Shown here: positions 16,883-26,632 of the stretch, piece by piece
Layout of the letters: the number at the start of each line of letters is the position of its first letter
How positions within the stretch are numbered: position 1 is the stretch's first letter
Origin: Rhodoligotrophos appendicifer
GTDB taxonomy: Bacteria; Pseudomonadota; Alphaproteobacteria; Rhizobiales; Im1
Assembly (NCBI RefSeq): GCF_007474605.1
Contig: NZ_VHKL01000007.1
Span: 186,001-250,000 of the forward strand
Reading direction: 5' to 3'
DNA: 64,000 bases
Notes under the pieces: generated by a model
Database searches by the model: none
Seen by the model: only the letters and a program-made list of their open reading frames with translations
Told to the model about the DNA's origin: nothing
Position numbers and translations under genes: made by a program

Positions 16883-18216
16883 AACGCGGTTCCGGCACCG
16901 GAGTCGCGACTATAAACGGAGTGGCCGGCAACGACAGTCTCCATAACGCAGCCCTCCAGAACACGATGTTCAAAAGGAGAATTCTTCGACTTCGATCGCA
17001 ATCCACTGGCCTCGACCCGCCAGGAGCGTTCCGGATCGATCAAGGTGAAGTCCGCTGGTGCGCCGGGACGAAGACCGCCAACGCCCATGCCGAGAATCGC
17101 TGAGGGTCCGGTACTTAACGCCTCGATGAGGCGAATGAAGGGAACAGCCCCAGCGTGCACAAGCCCCATGAGACACGGCAGCAAGGTCTCCAGCCCCACG
17201 GCGCCAAACTCAGATTCCGCAAAAGGAAGTCGCTTGGTGTCAGGCTCCTGCGGGTCATGGCCGGAGACGATGACGTCGATTGTGCCGTCGGCAACCCCCG
17301 CCACCAAAGCTGCACGGTCTTCCTCAGAGCGCAGCGGAGGGGCCAGCTTGAAGAACGTGCGGTAGGCGCCGATGTCGTGCTCATTCAGAACCAAGTGGTT
17401 GGCCGAAACCCCGCAGGTCACGGGAAGTCCATTGTCTTTGGCGCGGCGCATGAGGTCGAGCGAAGCACGGCAGGAAACCTGGGCCGCATGATAGCGTGCG
17501 CCGGTGAGTTCGACCAATCGCAGATCGCGTTCCAGCATGATGACTTCGGCAGCAGTCGGGATTCCGGAGAGGCCCAAACGACTTGCCACCTCGCCCTCAT
17601 TCATCACACCACCGGCGGCGAGCTCAGGCTCTTCGACATGCTGGACCACGAGCATATCGAAGTCTCGGGCATATGAGAGGGCCCGGCGCAGGACACGAGC
17701 ATTGACGACCGGTCGGTTGCCATCGGTGACCGCCACGGCGCCAGCTTCCTGGAGCATACCGATCTCGGTCATCTGCTGGCCGTTGAGCCCCTTGGTCAGG
17801 GCTGCCATGGGGGCCACCCGCACGATGGCTGTATCGCGAGCACGACGCAGGATGAAGTCGACCAGGGCGACGTCATCGATCACCGGCTCGGTATTGGGCA
17901 TCACGATGATGGTCGTAACCCCGCCAGCCGCCGCCGCTTCCGAGGCCGAGGCAAGGGTTTCGCGGTGTTCGGACCCTGGCTCACCGGTGAAGACGCGCAT
18001 GTCCACGAGGCCAGGCACAAGGGTCAAGCCCCTGCAATCTACACGGCGAAGATCGCCTACCGAATCGGCCGTCACGTCCGGGCCACAGGCTGTGACATCG
18101 CCATTTTCGGTGATGAGGCCTCCGCGTCCCTCGTAACCGGTGGACGGATCAACAATTTGAGCGTTGATATAGGCGCGGGCGCCATTCTCTACCGTCTGAC
18201 CGGCCGGCAGAATCAT
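16879..18216 (-). CDS. Dihydroorotase-like protein, probably non-catalytic
   Basis: 445 residues with the amidohydrolase barrel and the family layout of the PyrC paralogue encoded next to pyrB. The metal-binding HxH of active enzymes is absent: residues 71-80 read [10 protein letters not shown], with R74 and F76 where histidines should be. The late TDHAPH-type motif with the catalytic aspartate reads SGHDPQ at 318-323. In bacteria with this gene pair the homologue is known to act as an inactive partner required for aspartate transcarbamoylase assembly. Here ATGA overlaps join it to pyrB upstream and plsY downstream. Many databases will call it pyrC; a functional dihydroorotase should be encoded elsewhere. 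Confidence 0.88.
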   Translation of the reverse strand: MILPAGQTVENGARAYINAQIVDPSTGYEGRGGLITENGDVTACGPDVTADSVGDLRRVDCRGLTLVPGLVDMRVFTGEPGSEHRETLASASEAAAAGGVTTIIVMPNTEPVIDDVALVDFILRRARDTAIVRVAPMAALTKGLNGQQMTEIGMLQEAGAVAVTDGNRPVVNARVLRRALSYARDFDMLVVQHVEEPELAAGGVMNEGEVASRLGLSGIPTAAEVIMLERDLRLVELTGARYHAAQVSCRASLDLMRRAKDNGLPVTCGVSANHLVLNEHDIGAYRTFFKLAPPLRSEEDRAALVAGVADGTIDVIVSGHDPQEPDTKRLPFAESEFGAVGLETLLPCLMGLVHAGAVPFIRLIEALSTGPSAILGMGVGGLRPGAPADFTLIDPERSWRVEASGLRSKSKNSPFEHRVLEGCVMETVVAGHSVYSRDSGAGTAL

Positions 18217-19178
18217 GAATTGTCACCCCCGGGGAGGTTGCGGGCCAAGGCATCAAGCACTGCCATCCGCACGGCAACACCCATCTCCACCTGCTCCCGG
18301 ATCACGCTTTGAACCCCATCGGCAACCGCGCTGTCGATCTCGACACCGCGGTTCATGGGCCCGGGATGCATCACCAGCGCATCGGCCTTCGCCAGGCTGA
18401 GCTTGTGTTCATCGAGACCGAAATAACGGTAATACTCACGGACCGAGGGGACGAATGCACCGTTCATGCGCTCGAGCTGCAAGCGCAGCATCATGACGAT
18501 GTCGCAGCCCTCAAGCCCGTCTTCCATCCGCGAGAAAACCTGAACCCCGTAGCGTTCAACCGCATGCGGCAACAGAGAGCTTGGGGCGATCACGCGCACA
18601 TCAGCACCGAGAATATGCAGCAGCAGCATGTTGGAACGGGCCACGCGGCTATGCAGGACATCGCCGCAGATCGCCACCCTGAGGCCTTGGATGCGGCCCT
18701 TGCGGCGACGGATGGTCAGCGCGTCGAGGAGTGCCTGGGTGGGGTGTTCATGTGAGCCGTCACCGGCATTGATCACAGCACAACCGACCTTTTGTGCCAG
18801 AAGCTCGACCGCCCCGGCCGACGCGTGGCGGACCACAAGGAGGTCCGGATGCATGGCGTTGAGGGTCATCGCCGTGTCGAGCAGCGTCTCGCCCTTGGAG
18901 ACGGATGATCCCTTTACGGACATATTCATCACATCTGCGCCCAAGCGCTTGCCCGCGAGCTCGAACGAACTTTGGGTTCGGGTGGAGGCCTCGAAGAAAA
19001 GATTGATCTGAGTTCGGCCCCGGAGGACGGACTGCTTCTTCTCGCGCTGGCGGCTGAGCTCGACGTAATTATCAGCCAAATCAAGTAAGCTCATGACTTC
19101 GCTTGGAGAAAGACCTTCCACTCCCAACAAATGAGGTTGGGAAAGGATCGATTTTGGCCGGTTTTGGGCAAGGGTCAT
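18213..19178 (-). CDS. pyrB: Aspartate carbamoyltransferase catalytic subunit
   Basis: About 321 residues from the ATG at 19178. It condenses carbamoyl phosphate with aspartate in pyrimidine synthesis. The carbamoyl-phosphate loop [13 protein letters not shown], the SVSKGETL segment with its catalytic serine and lysine, VVRHASAGA, the HPTQALLD motif and MHPGPMNRG are all present. In-frame ATGs at 19208 and further upstream are possible; none has a clear ribosome binding site, and 19178 best matches family length. No pyrI regulatory gene follows. Instead the stop overlaps a dihydroorotase-like gene, the arrangement of class A ATCases. Confidence 0.95.
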   Translation of the reverse strand: MTLAQNRPKSILSQPHLLGVEGLSPSEVMSLLDLADNYVELSRQREKKQSVLRGRTQINLFFEASTRTQSSFELAGKRLGADVMNMSVKGSSVSKGETLLDTAMTLNAMHPDLLVVRHASAGAVELLAQKVGCAVINAGDGSHEHPTQALLDALTIRRRKGRIQGLRVAICGDVLHSRVARSNMLLLHILGADVRVIAPSSLLPHAVERYGVQVFSRMEDGLEGCDIVMMLRLQLERMNGAFVPSVREYYRYFGLDEHKLSLAKADALVMHPGPMNRGVEIDSAVADGVQSVIREQVEMGVAVRMAVLDALARNLPGGDNS

Positions 19179-19260
19179 TAAAGGGGGATCTATAGAGATT
19201 GCCCCATCCATCAGCAAGCGCATTGATGGAGATATCAGCACCTTCGGTGAATTGTCTTTG

Positions 19261-19740
19261 TCAGAGACCCTTCAGCCGGTCGAGCAGCCCCTGAAGGATG
19301 TAGGCTGCGGCGATCTTGTCTATGACCTGGGCGCGGCGGGCGCGACTGGAATCGGCCTCCAGCAGCGTGCGATTTGCTGCGGCCGTCGAGAGGCGCTCAT
19401 CCCAGAGCAGCACCGGCAGCGAGGTGAACTGCCCAAGATTGCGCTTGAAGGCACGAGTCGACTGGGCACGGGGCCCTTCGGTGCCGTTCATGTTGATGGG
19501 CATGCCCAGGACGATGCCGCCTACTGGCTCCTCGGCGGCGATTTCCAACAGTCGTGCGACATCCAGACTGAACTTGCGCCGGATAACGGTTTCGCGTGCC
19601 GTGGCAATGGATCGGGTGGAATCCGACATCGCGACACCAATGGTTTTCGTGCCGAGATCAAGGCCCATGAGACGCTCGCCCGGTTTCAACATCGCATTGA
19701 GTTCGAAAATCGTCAGATCCGGCAGCGTAGACTTGTTCAT
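19261..19740 (-). CDS. ruvX: Holliday junction resolvase-like protein RuvX/YqgF
   Basis: 159 residues with an RNase H-like fold. [15 protein letters not shown] around residues 26-40 holds the first catalytic aspartate. [20 protein letters not shown] and [16 protein letters not shown] provide the middle glycine-rich turn and the second acidic residue, and [12 protein letters not shown]-type [13 protein letters not shown] the last. Homologues are implicated in pre-16S rRNA 5' end processing. The first 20 residues are an extension; an internal start at M25 would be shorter than usual. Divergent from the UPF0173 hydrolase gene with 71 bases between, and 82 bases upstream of pyrB on the same strand. 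Confidence 0.93.
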   Translation of the reverse strand: MNKSTLPDLTIFELNAMLKPGERLMGLDLGTKTIGVAMSDSTRSIATARETVIRRKFSLDVARLLEIAAEEPVGGIVLGMPINMNGTEGPRAQSTRAFKRNLGQFTSLPVLLWDERLSTAAANRTLLEADSSRARRAQVIDKIAAAYILQGLLDRLKGL

Positions 19741-19811
19741 TGAAAACGCCGAAGCATTCGTTACGTTGGCACGAACCTCACTATTGCCACACAGATGATC
19801 GGGACCCTTAC

Positions 19812-20504
19812 ATGAAAATCACCTGGCTCGGGCATTCCGCCTTTCGTATCGATACGGGATCGAGTGCGCTGCTGATTGATCCGTTCTTGGCCGCCTTCGG
19901 TGGCGACAAGAAAGACGCGACCGAGGGCGTCACTCATATCGCTCTGACCCATGGCCATGACGATCATGTGGGCGATACAGTGGAGATCGCGAAGTCGAAC
20001 GGTGCGACGGTGATCGCAGTCTTCGAACTTGCCGCCTTCCTGCAAAGCAAGGGCGTGGAAAAAGCTGAATATGCAAATACCGGCGGCAAGATCTCGGCCG
20101 GCGATTTCGACGTCACCTTCGTGAGGGCCGATCACTCCTCCTCGACCAGCGGCGCCAATGGTGAAACGATCTATCTTGGTAACCCGTGCGGTCTTGTGAT
20201 CACCACGAAAGAAGGCAAAACCATCTATCATATGGGCGACACCGACATCTTCAGCGACATGGCTCTGATCGCCGAAATCCATCGTCCAGACATCGGCATC
20301 GTGCCAATTGGCGACCGCTTCACCATGGGCCCCAAGGTCGCGGCTCTCGCATGCAAGAAGTTCTTCGACTTCTCGACGATCCTCCCATGCCATTACAAGA
20401 CCTTCCCGCCGCTGGTGCAGTCGGCAGAGGGCTTCGTGTCCGCGCTCGGGGAGCAGGGCGGCAAGGTGAAGGTGCTGGCAAGCGGCGAAAGCATCGACGT
20501 TTGA
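19812..20504 (+). CDS. UPF0173-type metal-dependent hydrolase
   Basis: 230 residues of the metallo-beta-lactamase superfamily. I start it at the ATG at 19812, where MKITWLGHSAFRI gives the family N-terminus; the frame can be read 24 codons further upstream but that is across the ruvX promoter. The metal motif is LTHGHDDHVGD around residues 51-61, with further ligands in the MGDTDIFSDM and LPCHYKTFP segments. The family is widespread and its substrate unknown. It is followed after 11 bases by a GNAT acetyltransferase gene, probably co-transcribed. Confidence 0.92.
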   Translation: MKITWLGHSAFRIDTGSSALLIDPFLAAFGGDKKDATEGVTHIALTHGHDDHVGDTVEIAKSNGATVIAVFELAAFLQSKGVEKAEYANTGGKISAGDFDVTFVRADHSSSTSGANGETIYLGNPCGLVITTKEGKTIYHMGDTDIFSDMALIAEIHRPDIGIVPIGDRFTMGPKVAALACKKFFDFSTILPCHYKTFPPLVQSAEGFVSALGEQGGKVKVLASGESIDV

Positions 20505-20515
20505 GAGCACGAACC

Positions 20516-21331
20516 ATGGCCTCGACACCAAAGAAGGACGGCGTTCGGGCAAAGCGAGCGGAAGGCACCCGATCAAAAGCCGCGCCGGCCTCGACGCCGA
20601 AACGTGCCGCAGCGGACGACATTCCAGGTCCCCGCCAGCCTGTGGGACTGAAGGTCGATCCGCTGCCGCCCGGAAAGCGGCCGGACAATCGGCTTTTGTT
20701 CGGAAGAACCGTCACGCTCGAACCGCTGGACCCCTCACGGCACGCCATGCCCTTGTTCGAAGGATTCGATGCAAAAAGCGACCCGGATGGCGAAATCTGG
20801 ACCTATTTGCCGTACGGACCGTGGACCGATTACACAAGCTTTTATCATTGGCTCTCAACGCAGGCCGCCGGCACAGATCCCAAATTCTACGCAATCGTGC
20901 CGCGACGGTCCCAGAAGGCCGAAGGCGTGGCCACCTATCTCAACATTCGTCCTGAACTGGGGGTGCTGGAGGTTGGCCACATCTGGTTTACGCCGCAGCT
21001 GCAGAAGACACGGGCTGCGACGGAGGCGATCTTCCTGATGATGAAGCACGCCTTCGAGGATCTCGGATGTCGGAGGTTCGAGTGGAAGTGCGATAGTCTG
21101 AACGCTCCGTCGCGCGCTGCCGCCAAGCGCTATGGCTTCCGTTTCGAGGGCATCTTTCGAAAGCACATGATCGTGAAGGGCCGGAATCGAGATACGGCCT
21201 GGTTTTCCATCACGAACGACGATTGGCCGGACATCCGCATGGGATTTCAGGCTTGGCTTGCCGACGAAAATTTCGATGACGATGGAAAGCAAAGGAAGCC
21301 ACTCGGCGCATTCGTCCGACCAGGAGAATAG
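20516..21331 (+). CDS. GNAT family N-acetyltransferase (RimJ/RimL-like)
   Basis: 271 residues from the ATG at 20516, 11 bases after the hydrolase stop. The first 45 residues are a basic, alanine-rich extension (KKDGVRAKRAEGTRSK) likely disordered. The acetyltransferase fold starts at GRTVTLEPLD and includes EVGHIWFTPQLQKTRAATEA, the RimL-like acetyl-CoA region, then FEWKCDSLNAPSRAAAKRYG and FRFEGIFRKHMIVKGRNRDT. These last segments match the subgroup that modifies proteins or small amines. The substrate is unknown. 160 bases without a gene follow. Confidence 0.88.
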   Translation: MASTPKKDGVRAKRAEGTRSKAAPASTPKRAAADDIPGPRQPVGLKVDPLPPGKRPDNRLLFGRTVTLEPLDPSRHAMPLFEGFDAKSDPDGEIWTYLPYGPWTDYTSFYHWLSTQAAGTDPKFYAIVPRRSQKAEGVATYLNIRPELGVLEVGHIWFTPQLQKTRAATEAIFLMMKHAFEDLGCRRFEWKCDSLNAPSRAAAKRYGFRFEGIFRKHMIVKGRNRDTAWFSITNDDWPDIRMGFQAWLADENFDDDGKQRKPLGAFVRPGE

Positions 21332-21491
21332 CAGCCACTCACTTCGTTCCTTTTTTCGCTACGGCGTTTGATGCTACGAACAGTGTCGATTGACATGCAT
21401 GCCGCCGCCGACGGTAGCCGCCAAGGCTGCCGTCATGGTCTCGGCGTCATGCTCGTTTCATTGAACAAACAGCCTTTCGGGGACCATTCAT

Positions 21492-22115
21492 ATGTCAGTT
21501 CGTCGCCGCCGCGTCACCGGAGAAACCGCGGAGAATGAGGCCGCTCCTGGACTTGGCAAAACCATTCAACGCCTGCGCAAGGCCTATAACATGTCGCTGG
21601 GAGAGCTTTCCGAACAGTCGGGTGTCGCAAAGTCAATCATCTCGCAAATCGAACGAAACGAAACCAATCCAACCATTAGTACGGTCTGGCGGTTATCCAA
21701 GGCGCTCGACATCACCCTGGACGAAGTGCTCAAAACCGACAGTCCGCAGAATTTTCTGCAACACCAGACGCGTGCGGGCGTGCCAACACTGACCAGTGAA
21801 GACGGTCTTTGCACCCTGCACATCATCGGGGCACTGGACCTGGTGGAAATGTTCCAGGTCTATGATTTTCACGCTAAGCCTGGAGGGACTCTTGAATCGG
21901 AACCGCATCAGCAAGGGTGCGTAGAACATCTTTCGGTTCTTAAGGGCACACTCAGCGTGACGATCGAAGGGGAGACCCGGGACATCAAGATGGGCGAAAC
22001 CCTGCGTTATCGTGGCGACCGATCCCATAAAATAGCAAATACAGGACTTGAGGACGCCCAGGCCACTATGGTCGTCGCGCTCCGCGTGCCTGTGATCGAG
22101 GAACGGCGCAGCTGA
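21492..22115 (+). CDS. XRE-family regulator with C-terminal cupin domain
   Basis: 207 residues. The helix-turn-helix occupies residues 21-75: IQRLRKAYNMSLGELSEQSG then VAKSIISQIERNETNPTIST, a strong XRE pattern. A cupin follows at about 120-200, with HQQGCVEHLSVLKGTLSVTI and MGETLRYRGDRSHKIANTG. This architecture (as in PuuR-type regulators) senses small metabolites through the cupin pocket. Flanking genes give no hint of the regulon, and there is no divergent partner. The gene has 160 bases of its own upstream sequence. Confidence 0.9.
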   Translation: MSVRRRRVTGETAENEAAPGLGKTIQRLRKAYNMSLGELSEQSGVAKSIISQIERNETNPTISTVWRLSKALDITLDEVLKTDSPQNFLQHQTRAGVPTLTSEDGLCTLHIIGALDLVEMFQVYDFHAKPGGTLESEPHQQGCVEHLSVLKGTLSVTIEGETRDIKMGETLRYRGDRSHKIANTGLEDAQATMVVALRVPVIEERRS

Positions 22116-22168
22116 AGGTTTCTCCCTTGCGACGTCTAACAGGGTGTTAACCCTTCCGCCCTATCCTC

Positions 22169-22528
22169 ATGGCACGATCTCATCGGGCCAAAACACCCAT
22201 GCGCAAGAACTATAAGACGGGCCTCCTCTTTATGCTTGGGGCCATGGGTGCCCTGGGTTATTTCACCTGGCATGGGCTGCACGGCAGCCGCGGGGTCGAG
22301 CGGGTGGCCACCCTCAATATTGAGGTGAAGCGTCTCGAAAAATCCCTGGGTGAGCTGAAGCTCCAGCGGAGCAGACTAGAGAAGCAGGTGGTTCTTCTGC
22401 GTCCCGAGAGCATTGACCCGGATATGCTCGACGAGGAGGCTCGGCTCCTTTTGGGATTTGCAAATGAGAATGATCGATCAATTCCTCTGAATGCGGACGG
22501 AAGCGCCGCAAGCATGGGATTTAACTGA
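22169..22528 (+). CDS. FtsB/DivIC-like septum formation initiator
   Basis: 119 residues from 22169, or 109 from the ATG at 22199; neither start has a clear ribosome binding site. A short basic N-terminus precedes one membrane helix (GLLFMLGAMGALGYFTW), then a coiled coil (TLNIEVKRLEKSLGELKLQR) and the conserved RPESIDPDMLDEEARLLLGF. This is the FtsB layout: a bitopic division protein with a periplasmic coiled coil that joins FtsL and FtsQ. It lies upstream of pdhA as in other Hyphomicrobiales, which supports the call. The eno gene often found before it is not here. Confidence 0.85.
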   Translation: MARSHRAKTPMRKNYKTGLLFMLGAMGALGYFTWHGLHGSRGVERVATLNIEVKRLEKSLGELKLQRSRLEKQVVLLRPESIDPDMLDEEARLLLGFANENDRSIPLNADGSAASMGFN

Positions 22529-22656
22529 ATTTCGGTTAATTTGAAAAACTCTTTGTTTCACAGGGCTTTAGGTCTCCATTTTTAGCAACTTAAACCTATG
22601 GTAATGCGCCCGGGGAGTCGCTATCTTCCAATTCAGAGCTTCGATTGGAGAAAGTG

Positions 22657-23748
22657 ATGGCGGCGCGAAAGCCAAGACCTGCAAGCGGCAGCAAGGATAC
22701 CAAAGCGAACGCGCCGAAGCGGAAGGCCGTCGCAGCGCCGGCACCAAAAGAAATCGCGATCGCTAATTTTTCGCGCAGCGAAGATCTGCAGGCCCTCCAC
22801 GACATGCTGCTGATCCGCCGTTTCGAGGAGAAGGCCGGCCAGCTCTACGGCATGGGCTTTATCGGCGGCTTCTGTCATCTCTATATCGGGCAGGAGGCTG
22901 TTGTTGTTGGGATGCAGATGGCTCTCGATCCGGGCGACGAGGTGGTAACCTCCTATCGCGACCATGGTCACATGCTGGCGACAGGAATGGATCCGAAGGG
23001 TGTGATGGCCGAGCTTACGGGGCGCCGAAATGGCTACTCCAAGGGCAAGGGCGGTTCGATGCACATGTTCAGCCGGGAGAAGTCCTTCTTCGGTGGACAC
23101 GGCATCGTAGGCGCACAGGTGCCGATCGGAACCGGCCTCGCATTCTCCAACAAGTACAAAGACAATGGCAACGTCGCGATCACCTATTTCGGTGAGGGCG
23201 CCGCCAATCAGGGCCAAGTCTATGAGAGCTTCAACATGGCCTCGCTCTGGAAGCTTCCGGTGGTCTACGTCATCGAGAACAACCAGTATGCGATGGGCAC
23301 GTCCATCGTTCGCGCGGCAGCGCAATCTGAGGAGCTCTATCACCGAGGCCAAGCCTTTGGTATCCCAGGCGAGCGGGTGAACGGAATGGATGTACGCGCC
23401 GTGAAGGGCGCGGGCGATTACGCTGTCGAGCATTGCCGGACCGGAAAAGGGCCGATCATCCTCGAAATGCGAACCTATCGCTACCGCGGCCATTCGATGT
23501 CCGATCCCGCGAAATACCGTACCCGTGATGAGGTGCAGAAAATGCGCCAGGAGCAGGATCCAATCGAACAGGTGCGGAAGCGCCTGCTCGAAGGCGGGGA
23601 ATCAAGTGAGGATGATCTCAAGGAGATCGATCGCAAGATCCGGGAACAGGTGACGGAAGCCGCCGAATTCGCCCAGGCCGATCCGGAGCCCGATCCCTCG
23701 GAACTCTGGACCGATATCTATGTCGAAGCTCCCGCAGAGCGCGCTTAA
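22657..23748 (+). CDS. pdhA: Pyruvate dehydrogenase E1 component, alpha subunit
   Basis: 363 residues from the ATG at 22657, with GGAGAAAGTG immediately before it; a TTG four codons upstream is less likely. The first 40 residues are an alanine/lysine-rich extension. The thiamine diphosphate motif is FGEGAANQGQVYESFNMASL followed by VIENN. The phosphorylation-loop region YRYRGHSMSDPAKYRT is conserved in sequence, as in mitochondrial E1 alpha. It heads the cluster pdhA-pdhB-pdhC-lpd. With PdhB it forms the E1 tetramer that decarboxylates pyruvate and transfers acetyl to lipoyl groups. Confidence 0.97.
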   Translation: MAARKPRPASGSKDTKANAPKRKAVAAPAPKEIAIANFSRSEDLQALHDMLLIRRFEEKAGQLYGMGFIGGFCHLYIGQEAVVVGMQMALDPGDEVVTSYRDHGHMLATGMDPKGVMAELTGRRNGYSKGKGGSMHMFSREKSFFGGHGIVGAQVPIGTGLAFSNKYKDNGNVAITYFGEGAANQGQVYESFNMASLWKLPVVYVIENNQYAMGTSIVRAAAQSEELYHRGQAFGIPGERVNGMDVRAVKGAGDYAVEHCRTGKGPIILEMRTYRYRGHSMSDPAKYRTRDEVQKMRQEQDPIEQVRKRLLEGGESSEDDLKEIDRKIREQVTEAAEFAQADPEPDPSELWTDIYVEAPAERA

Positions 23749-23778
23749 TCCCATCCCCGCGGCAGGATTCCGTTTCTC

Positions 23779-25236
23779 ATGACCACGCAAATCTTGATGC
23801 CCGCCCTGTCACCGACCATGGAGGAGGGCAAGCTTGCAAAATGGCTCGTCAAAGAGGGAGACAAAGTCTCCTCCGGAGATGTGATCGCCGAGATCGAAAC
23901 CGACAAAGCCACGATGGAAGTCGAGGCAGTCGACGAAGGCACCGTCGCCAAAATCCTGGTGCCGGCAGGCACTGAAGGGGTGAAGGTCAACACGCCGATC
24001 GCCACGCTTGCGGGGGAGGGCGAGGCGACATCGACGGAGGCGCCTGCAAAGGCCGTCGCCGCTGCGCCTGAACCGAAGGCCCCCCCGGCTTCTGCCGTTC
24101 AGCCAACGCCTGCGGCGAAGACTGCAGAGGAACATCCGGAGCATGCGCAAGCGCCTGCCGGCAAGACTGAAAAAAGCGAGCAGAGGTCGCACGGGTCCAA
24201 CCATCGCGGCGATGGGGCGGATCTGGCCGATTCCGAGATCCCTGCGGGCACGGAACTCGTCTCCATGACGGTGAGAGAGGCGCTGCGCGACGCAATGGCG
24301 GAAGAGATGCGCGCGGATGATGCTGTGTTCGTCATGGGAGAGGAAGTTGCCGAATATCAGGGTGCCTACAAGGTCACCCAGGGGCTGTTAGAGGAATTTG
24401 GACCCCGGCGGGTGATCGATACGCCAATCACAGAACACGGCTTCGCCGGTCTCGCGGTGGGAGCGGCGTTCGGCAAGCTCAAGCCGGTTGTCGAATTCAT
24501 GACGTTCAACTTCGCCATGCAGGCCATGGACCAGATCATCAATTCGGCCGCCAAGACACTCTACATGTCGGGGGGACAAATGGGCGCGCAGATGGTGTTT
24601 CGCGGCCCCAATGGACCCGCGGCTCGGGTCGCTGCCCAGCACAGCCAAGATTATTCCTCCTGGTATGCCCATGTGCCAGGACTCAAAGTTGTTGCACCCT
24701 ATTCGGCCGCCGATGCCAAGGGCCTGCTCAAGGCCGCGATCCGAGATCCCAATCCGGTGATTTTCCTCGAGAACGAGTTGCTTTACGGGCGCTCCTTCGA
24801 CGTACCGAAGTTGGATGATTGGGTGGTGCCGATCGGAAAGGCTCGGGTGGTTCGCCCCGGTGACCAGGTGACCATCGTGTCCTATTCCATGGGCATGCAT
24901 TACGCGCTGGAAGCCGCCCAGAAACTTGCTGCCGACGGGATCGAGGCTGAGGTCATCGACCTGCGCTCGCTACGCCCTTTGGACATGGCGACTGTTATCG
25001 CCAGCGTCAAGAAAACCAACCGCTGCGTGACAGTGGAAGAAGGCTGGCCGGTCTGCTCGATCGGATCTGAAATCTCGGCACGGCTGATGGACGAGGCCTT
25101 CGACTGGCTCGATGCTCCGGTCACCCGCGTCAATGGCAAGGATGTCCCCATGCCCTATGCGGCAAATCTCGAAAAGCTGGCGCTGCCGTCCATCGATGAG
25201 GTGATCGAGGCCGTGCACAAGGTGCTCTACCGATAA
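23779..25236 (+). CDS. pdhB: Pyruvate dehydrogenase E1 component, beta subunit with N-terminal lipoyl domain
   Basis: 485 residues. Residues 1-80 are a lipoyl domain with the modified lysine K43 in [11 protein letters not shown]. Residues 80-155 are an alanine/proline-rich linker. The transketolase-type E1 beta domain runs from about 160 ([15 protein letters not shown]) through [20 protein letters not shown] to a C-terminal domain ending near [11 protein letters not shown]. Fusion of a lipoyl domain to E1 beta is characteristic of alphaproteobacteria. The lipoyl domain is nearly identical in protein sequence to that of pdhC, 1.5 kb downstream, although the DNA differs mainly at third positions. 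Confidence 0.97.
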   Translation: MTTQILMPALSPTMEEGKLAKWLVKEGDKVSSGDVIAEIETDKATMEVEAVDEGTVAKILVPAGTEGVKVNTPIATLAGEGEATSTEAPAKAVAAAPEPKAPPASAVQPTPAAKTAEEHPEHAQAPAGKTEKSEQRSHGSNHRGDGADLADSEIPAGTELVSMTVREALRDAMAEEMRADDAVFVMGEEVAEYQGAYKVTQGLLEEFGPRRVIDTPITEHGFAGLAVGAAFGKLKPVVEFMTFNFAMQAMDQIINSAAKTLYMSGGQMGAQMVFRGPNGPAARVAAQHSQDYSSWYAHVPGLKVVAPYSAADAKGLLKAAIRDPNPVIFLENELLYGRSFDVPKLDDWVVPIGKARVVRPGDQVTIVSYSMGMHYALEAAQKLAADGIEAEVIDLRSLRPLDMATVIASVKKTNRCVTVEEGWPVCSIGSEISARLMDEAFDWLDAPVTRVNGKDVPMPYAANLEKLALPSIDEVIEAVHKVLYR

Positions 25237-25258
25237 TTCCGCAGCAGGACCCGCACTC

Positions 25259-26623
25259 ATGCCCACTCCCATCCTGATGCCCGCCTTATCTCCCACCATG
25301 GAGGAAGGCAAGCTCGCGAAATGGCTCGTCAAGGAGGGGGATAAGATCGCCTCCGGGGACGTCATTGCGGAAATAGAGACCGACAAGGCCACCATGGAAG
25401 TGGAAGCGGTCGACGAGGGCACGATGGGGAAGATCCTCGTCCCCGCGGGCACGGAAGGCGTTAAAGTCAATGCCGAGATCGCCGTGCTGTTGGGCGAGGG
25501 GGAAAAGGCCGCCGACATCGCGGCATCGGTCGGCGGGAAGTCGCAAAGCAAGGCCGCCCCCAGCGCTGCACCCGTGAAGGAGCCCGTTCAACGGACGCCC
25601 CCTCCTGAGGAGGATGCGAAACCTGCGCCGCAAGCTGCTCCGCGCGAAGAACGCAGGACGCAAACAGCGGCAACCGAGGCAAAAGGCGAACGCATTTTCG
25701 CGTCTCCCCTGGCGCGACGGCTGGCAAAGGAAGCCGGGATCGACCTCGGTTCCATCGTGGGTTCCGGACCCCATGGCCGGGTGGTCCAGGCGGATGTCGA
25801 GAAGACCAAGACTGAGACGCCGACGGCCACGACCGCCGCAGCCGCTGCTCAGCCGGCGCAGGCACCTAAGCTCGCGGCGGCCATGCCGGATGCCGAGATT
25901 CGTAAGTTCTTCGCCGATGACAGCTACGAAATCGTCCCCCATGACGGCATGCGAAAGGTGATCGCCCGCCGGCTGACCCAGTCGAAGCAGACGATCCCGC
26001 ATTTCTATCTGACCCTCGACTGCGTGATCGATGGATTGCTAGAGACCCGCCAACGGCTGAACGACCGCGCTCCCACGGACAAGGACGGAAAGCCGAGCTA
26101 CAAAATCTCGGTCAACGACTTCGTCATCAAAGCCATGGGTCAGGCCCTGCAGATGGTGCCGGAGGCAAATGTGACCTGGACGGACGAAGGGATGCTGAAG
26201 CATCGTCGCTCGGATGTCGGCGTTGCGGTCGCCATTCCCGGCGGGCTGATCACGCCCGTCGTACGCCAGGTGGAAACGAAGGGGCTCGCCGCAATCTCCA
26301 ACGAGATGAAGGATTATGCCGTACGGGCGCGGGCGCGAAAGCTGATGCCGGACGAGTATCAGGGCGGCACCACCGCCATCTCCAATCTCGGCATGTATGG
26401 CATCAAGGACTTTGCTGCCGTGATCAACCCTCCGCATGCAACAATCTTGGCCGTCGGAGCCGGAGAGAAGCGACCGGTCGTGCTCGATGATACGATTGTC
26501 ATCCGCAGCGTGATGTCACTCACTCTCTCAACGGATCATCGGGCGGTCGATGGTGCTCTTGGCGCCGAGTTGCTGCAGGCGATCAAGAGCCTGATCGAAG
26601 AACCGGCGATGATGCTGGTCTAG
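25259..26623 (+). CDS. pdhC: Dihydrolipoamide acetyltransferase (PDH E2)
   Basis: 454 residues. One lipoyl domain (1-80, lysine K43), a linker, an E3/E1-binding domain around 142-180 (SPLARRLAKEAGIDLGSIVG then GPHGRVVQADVE), a second linker, and the catalytic acetyltransferase domain from about 220. The active-site HxxxDG is H427-D431 in STDHRAVDGA. It forms the core of the pyruvate dehydrogenase complex and moves the acetyl group to CoA. Spacing is 22 bases after pdhB and 9 bases before lpd, so the four genes are surely one operon. Confidence 0.97.
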   Translation: MPTPILMPALSPTMEEGKLAKWLVKEGDKIASGDVIAEIETDKATMEVEAVDEGTMGKILVPAGTEGVKVNAEIAVLLGEGEKAADIAASVGGKSQSKAAPSAAPVKEPVQRTPPPEEDAKPAPQAAPREERRTQTAATEAKGERIFASPLARRLAKEAGIDLGSIVGSGPHGRVVQADVEKTKTETPTATTAAAAAQPAQAPKLAAAMPDAEIRKFFADDSYEIVPHDGMRKVIARRLTQSKQTIPHFYLTLDCVIDGLLETRQRLNDRAPTDKDGKPSYKISVNDFVIKAMGQALQMVPEANVTWTDEGMLKHRRSDVGVAVAIPGGLITPVVRQVETKGLAAISNEMKDYAVRARARKLMPDEYQGGTTAISNLGMYGIKDFAAVINPPHATILAVGAGEKRPVVLDDTIVIRSVMSLTLSTDHRAVDGALGAELLQAIKSLIEEPAMMLV

Positions 26624-26632
26624 GAGCATCCC

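Noticed and set aside
22511-22540. TTAA words near the end of the FtsB-like gene as a CtrA site
   Set aside because: Spacing between the TTAA pair is 11 bases, not the 7 expected for CtrA.
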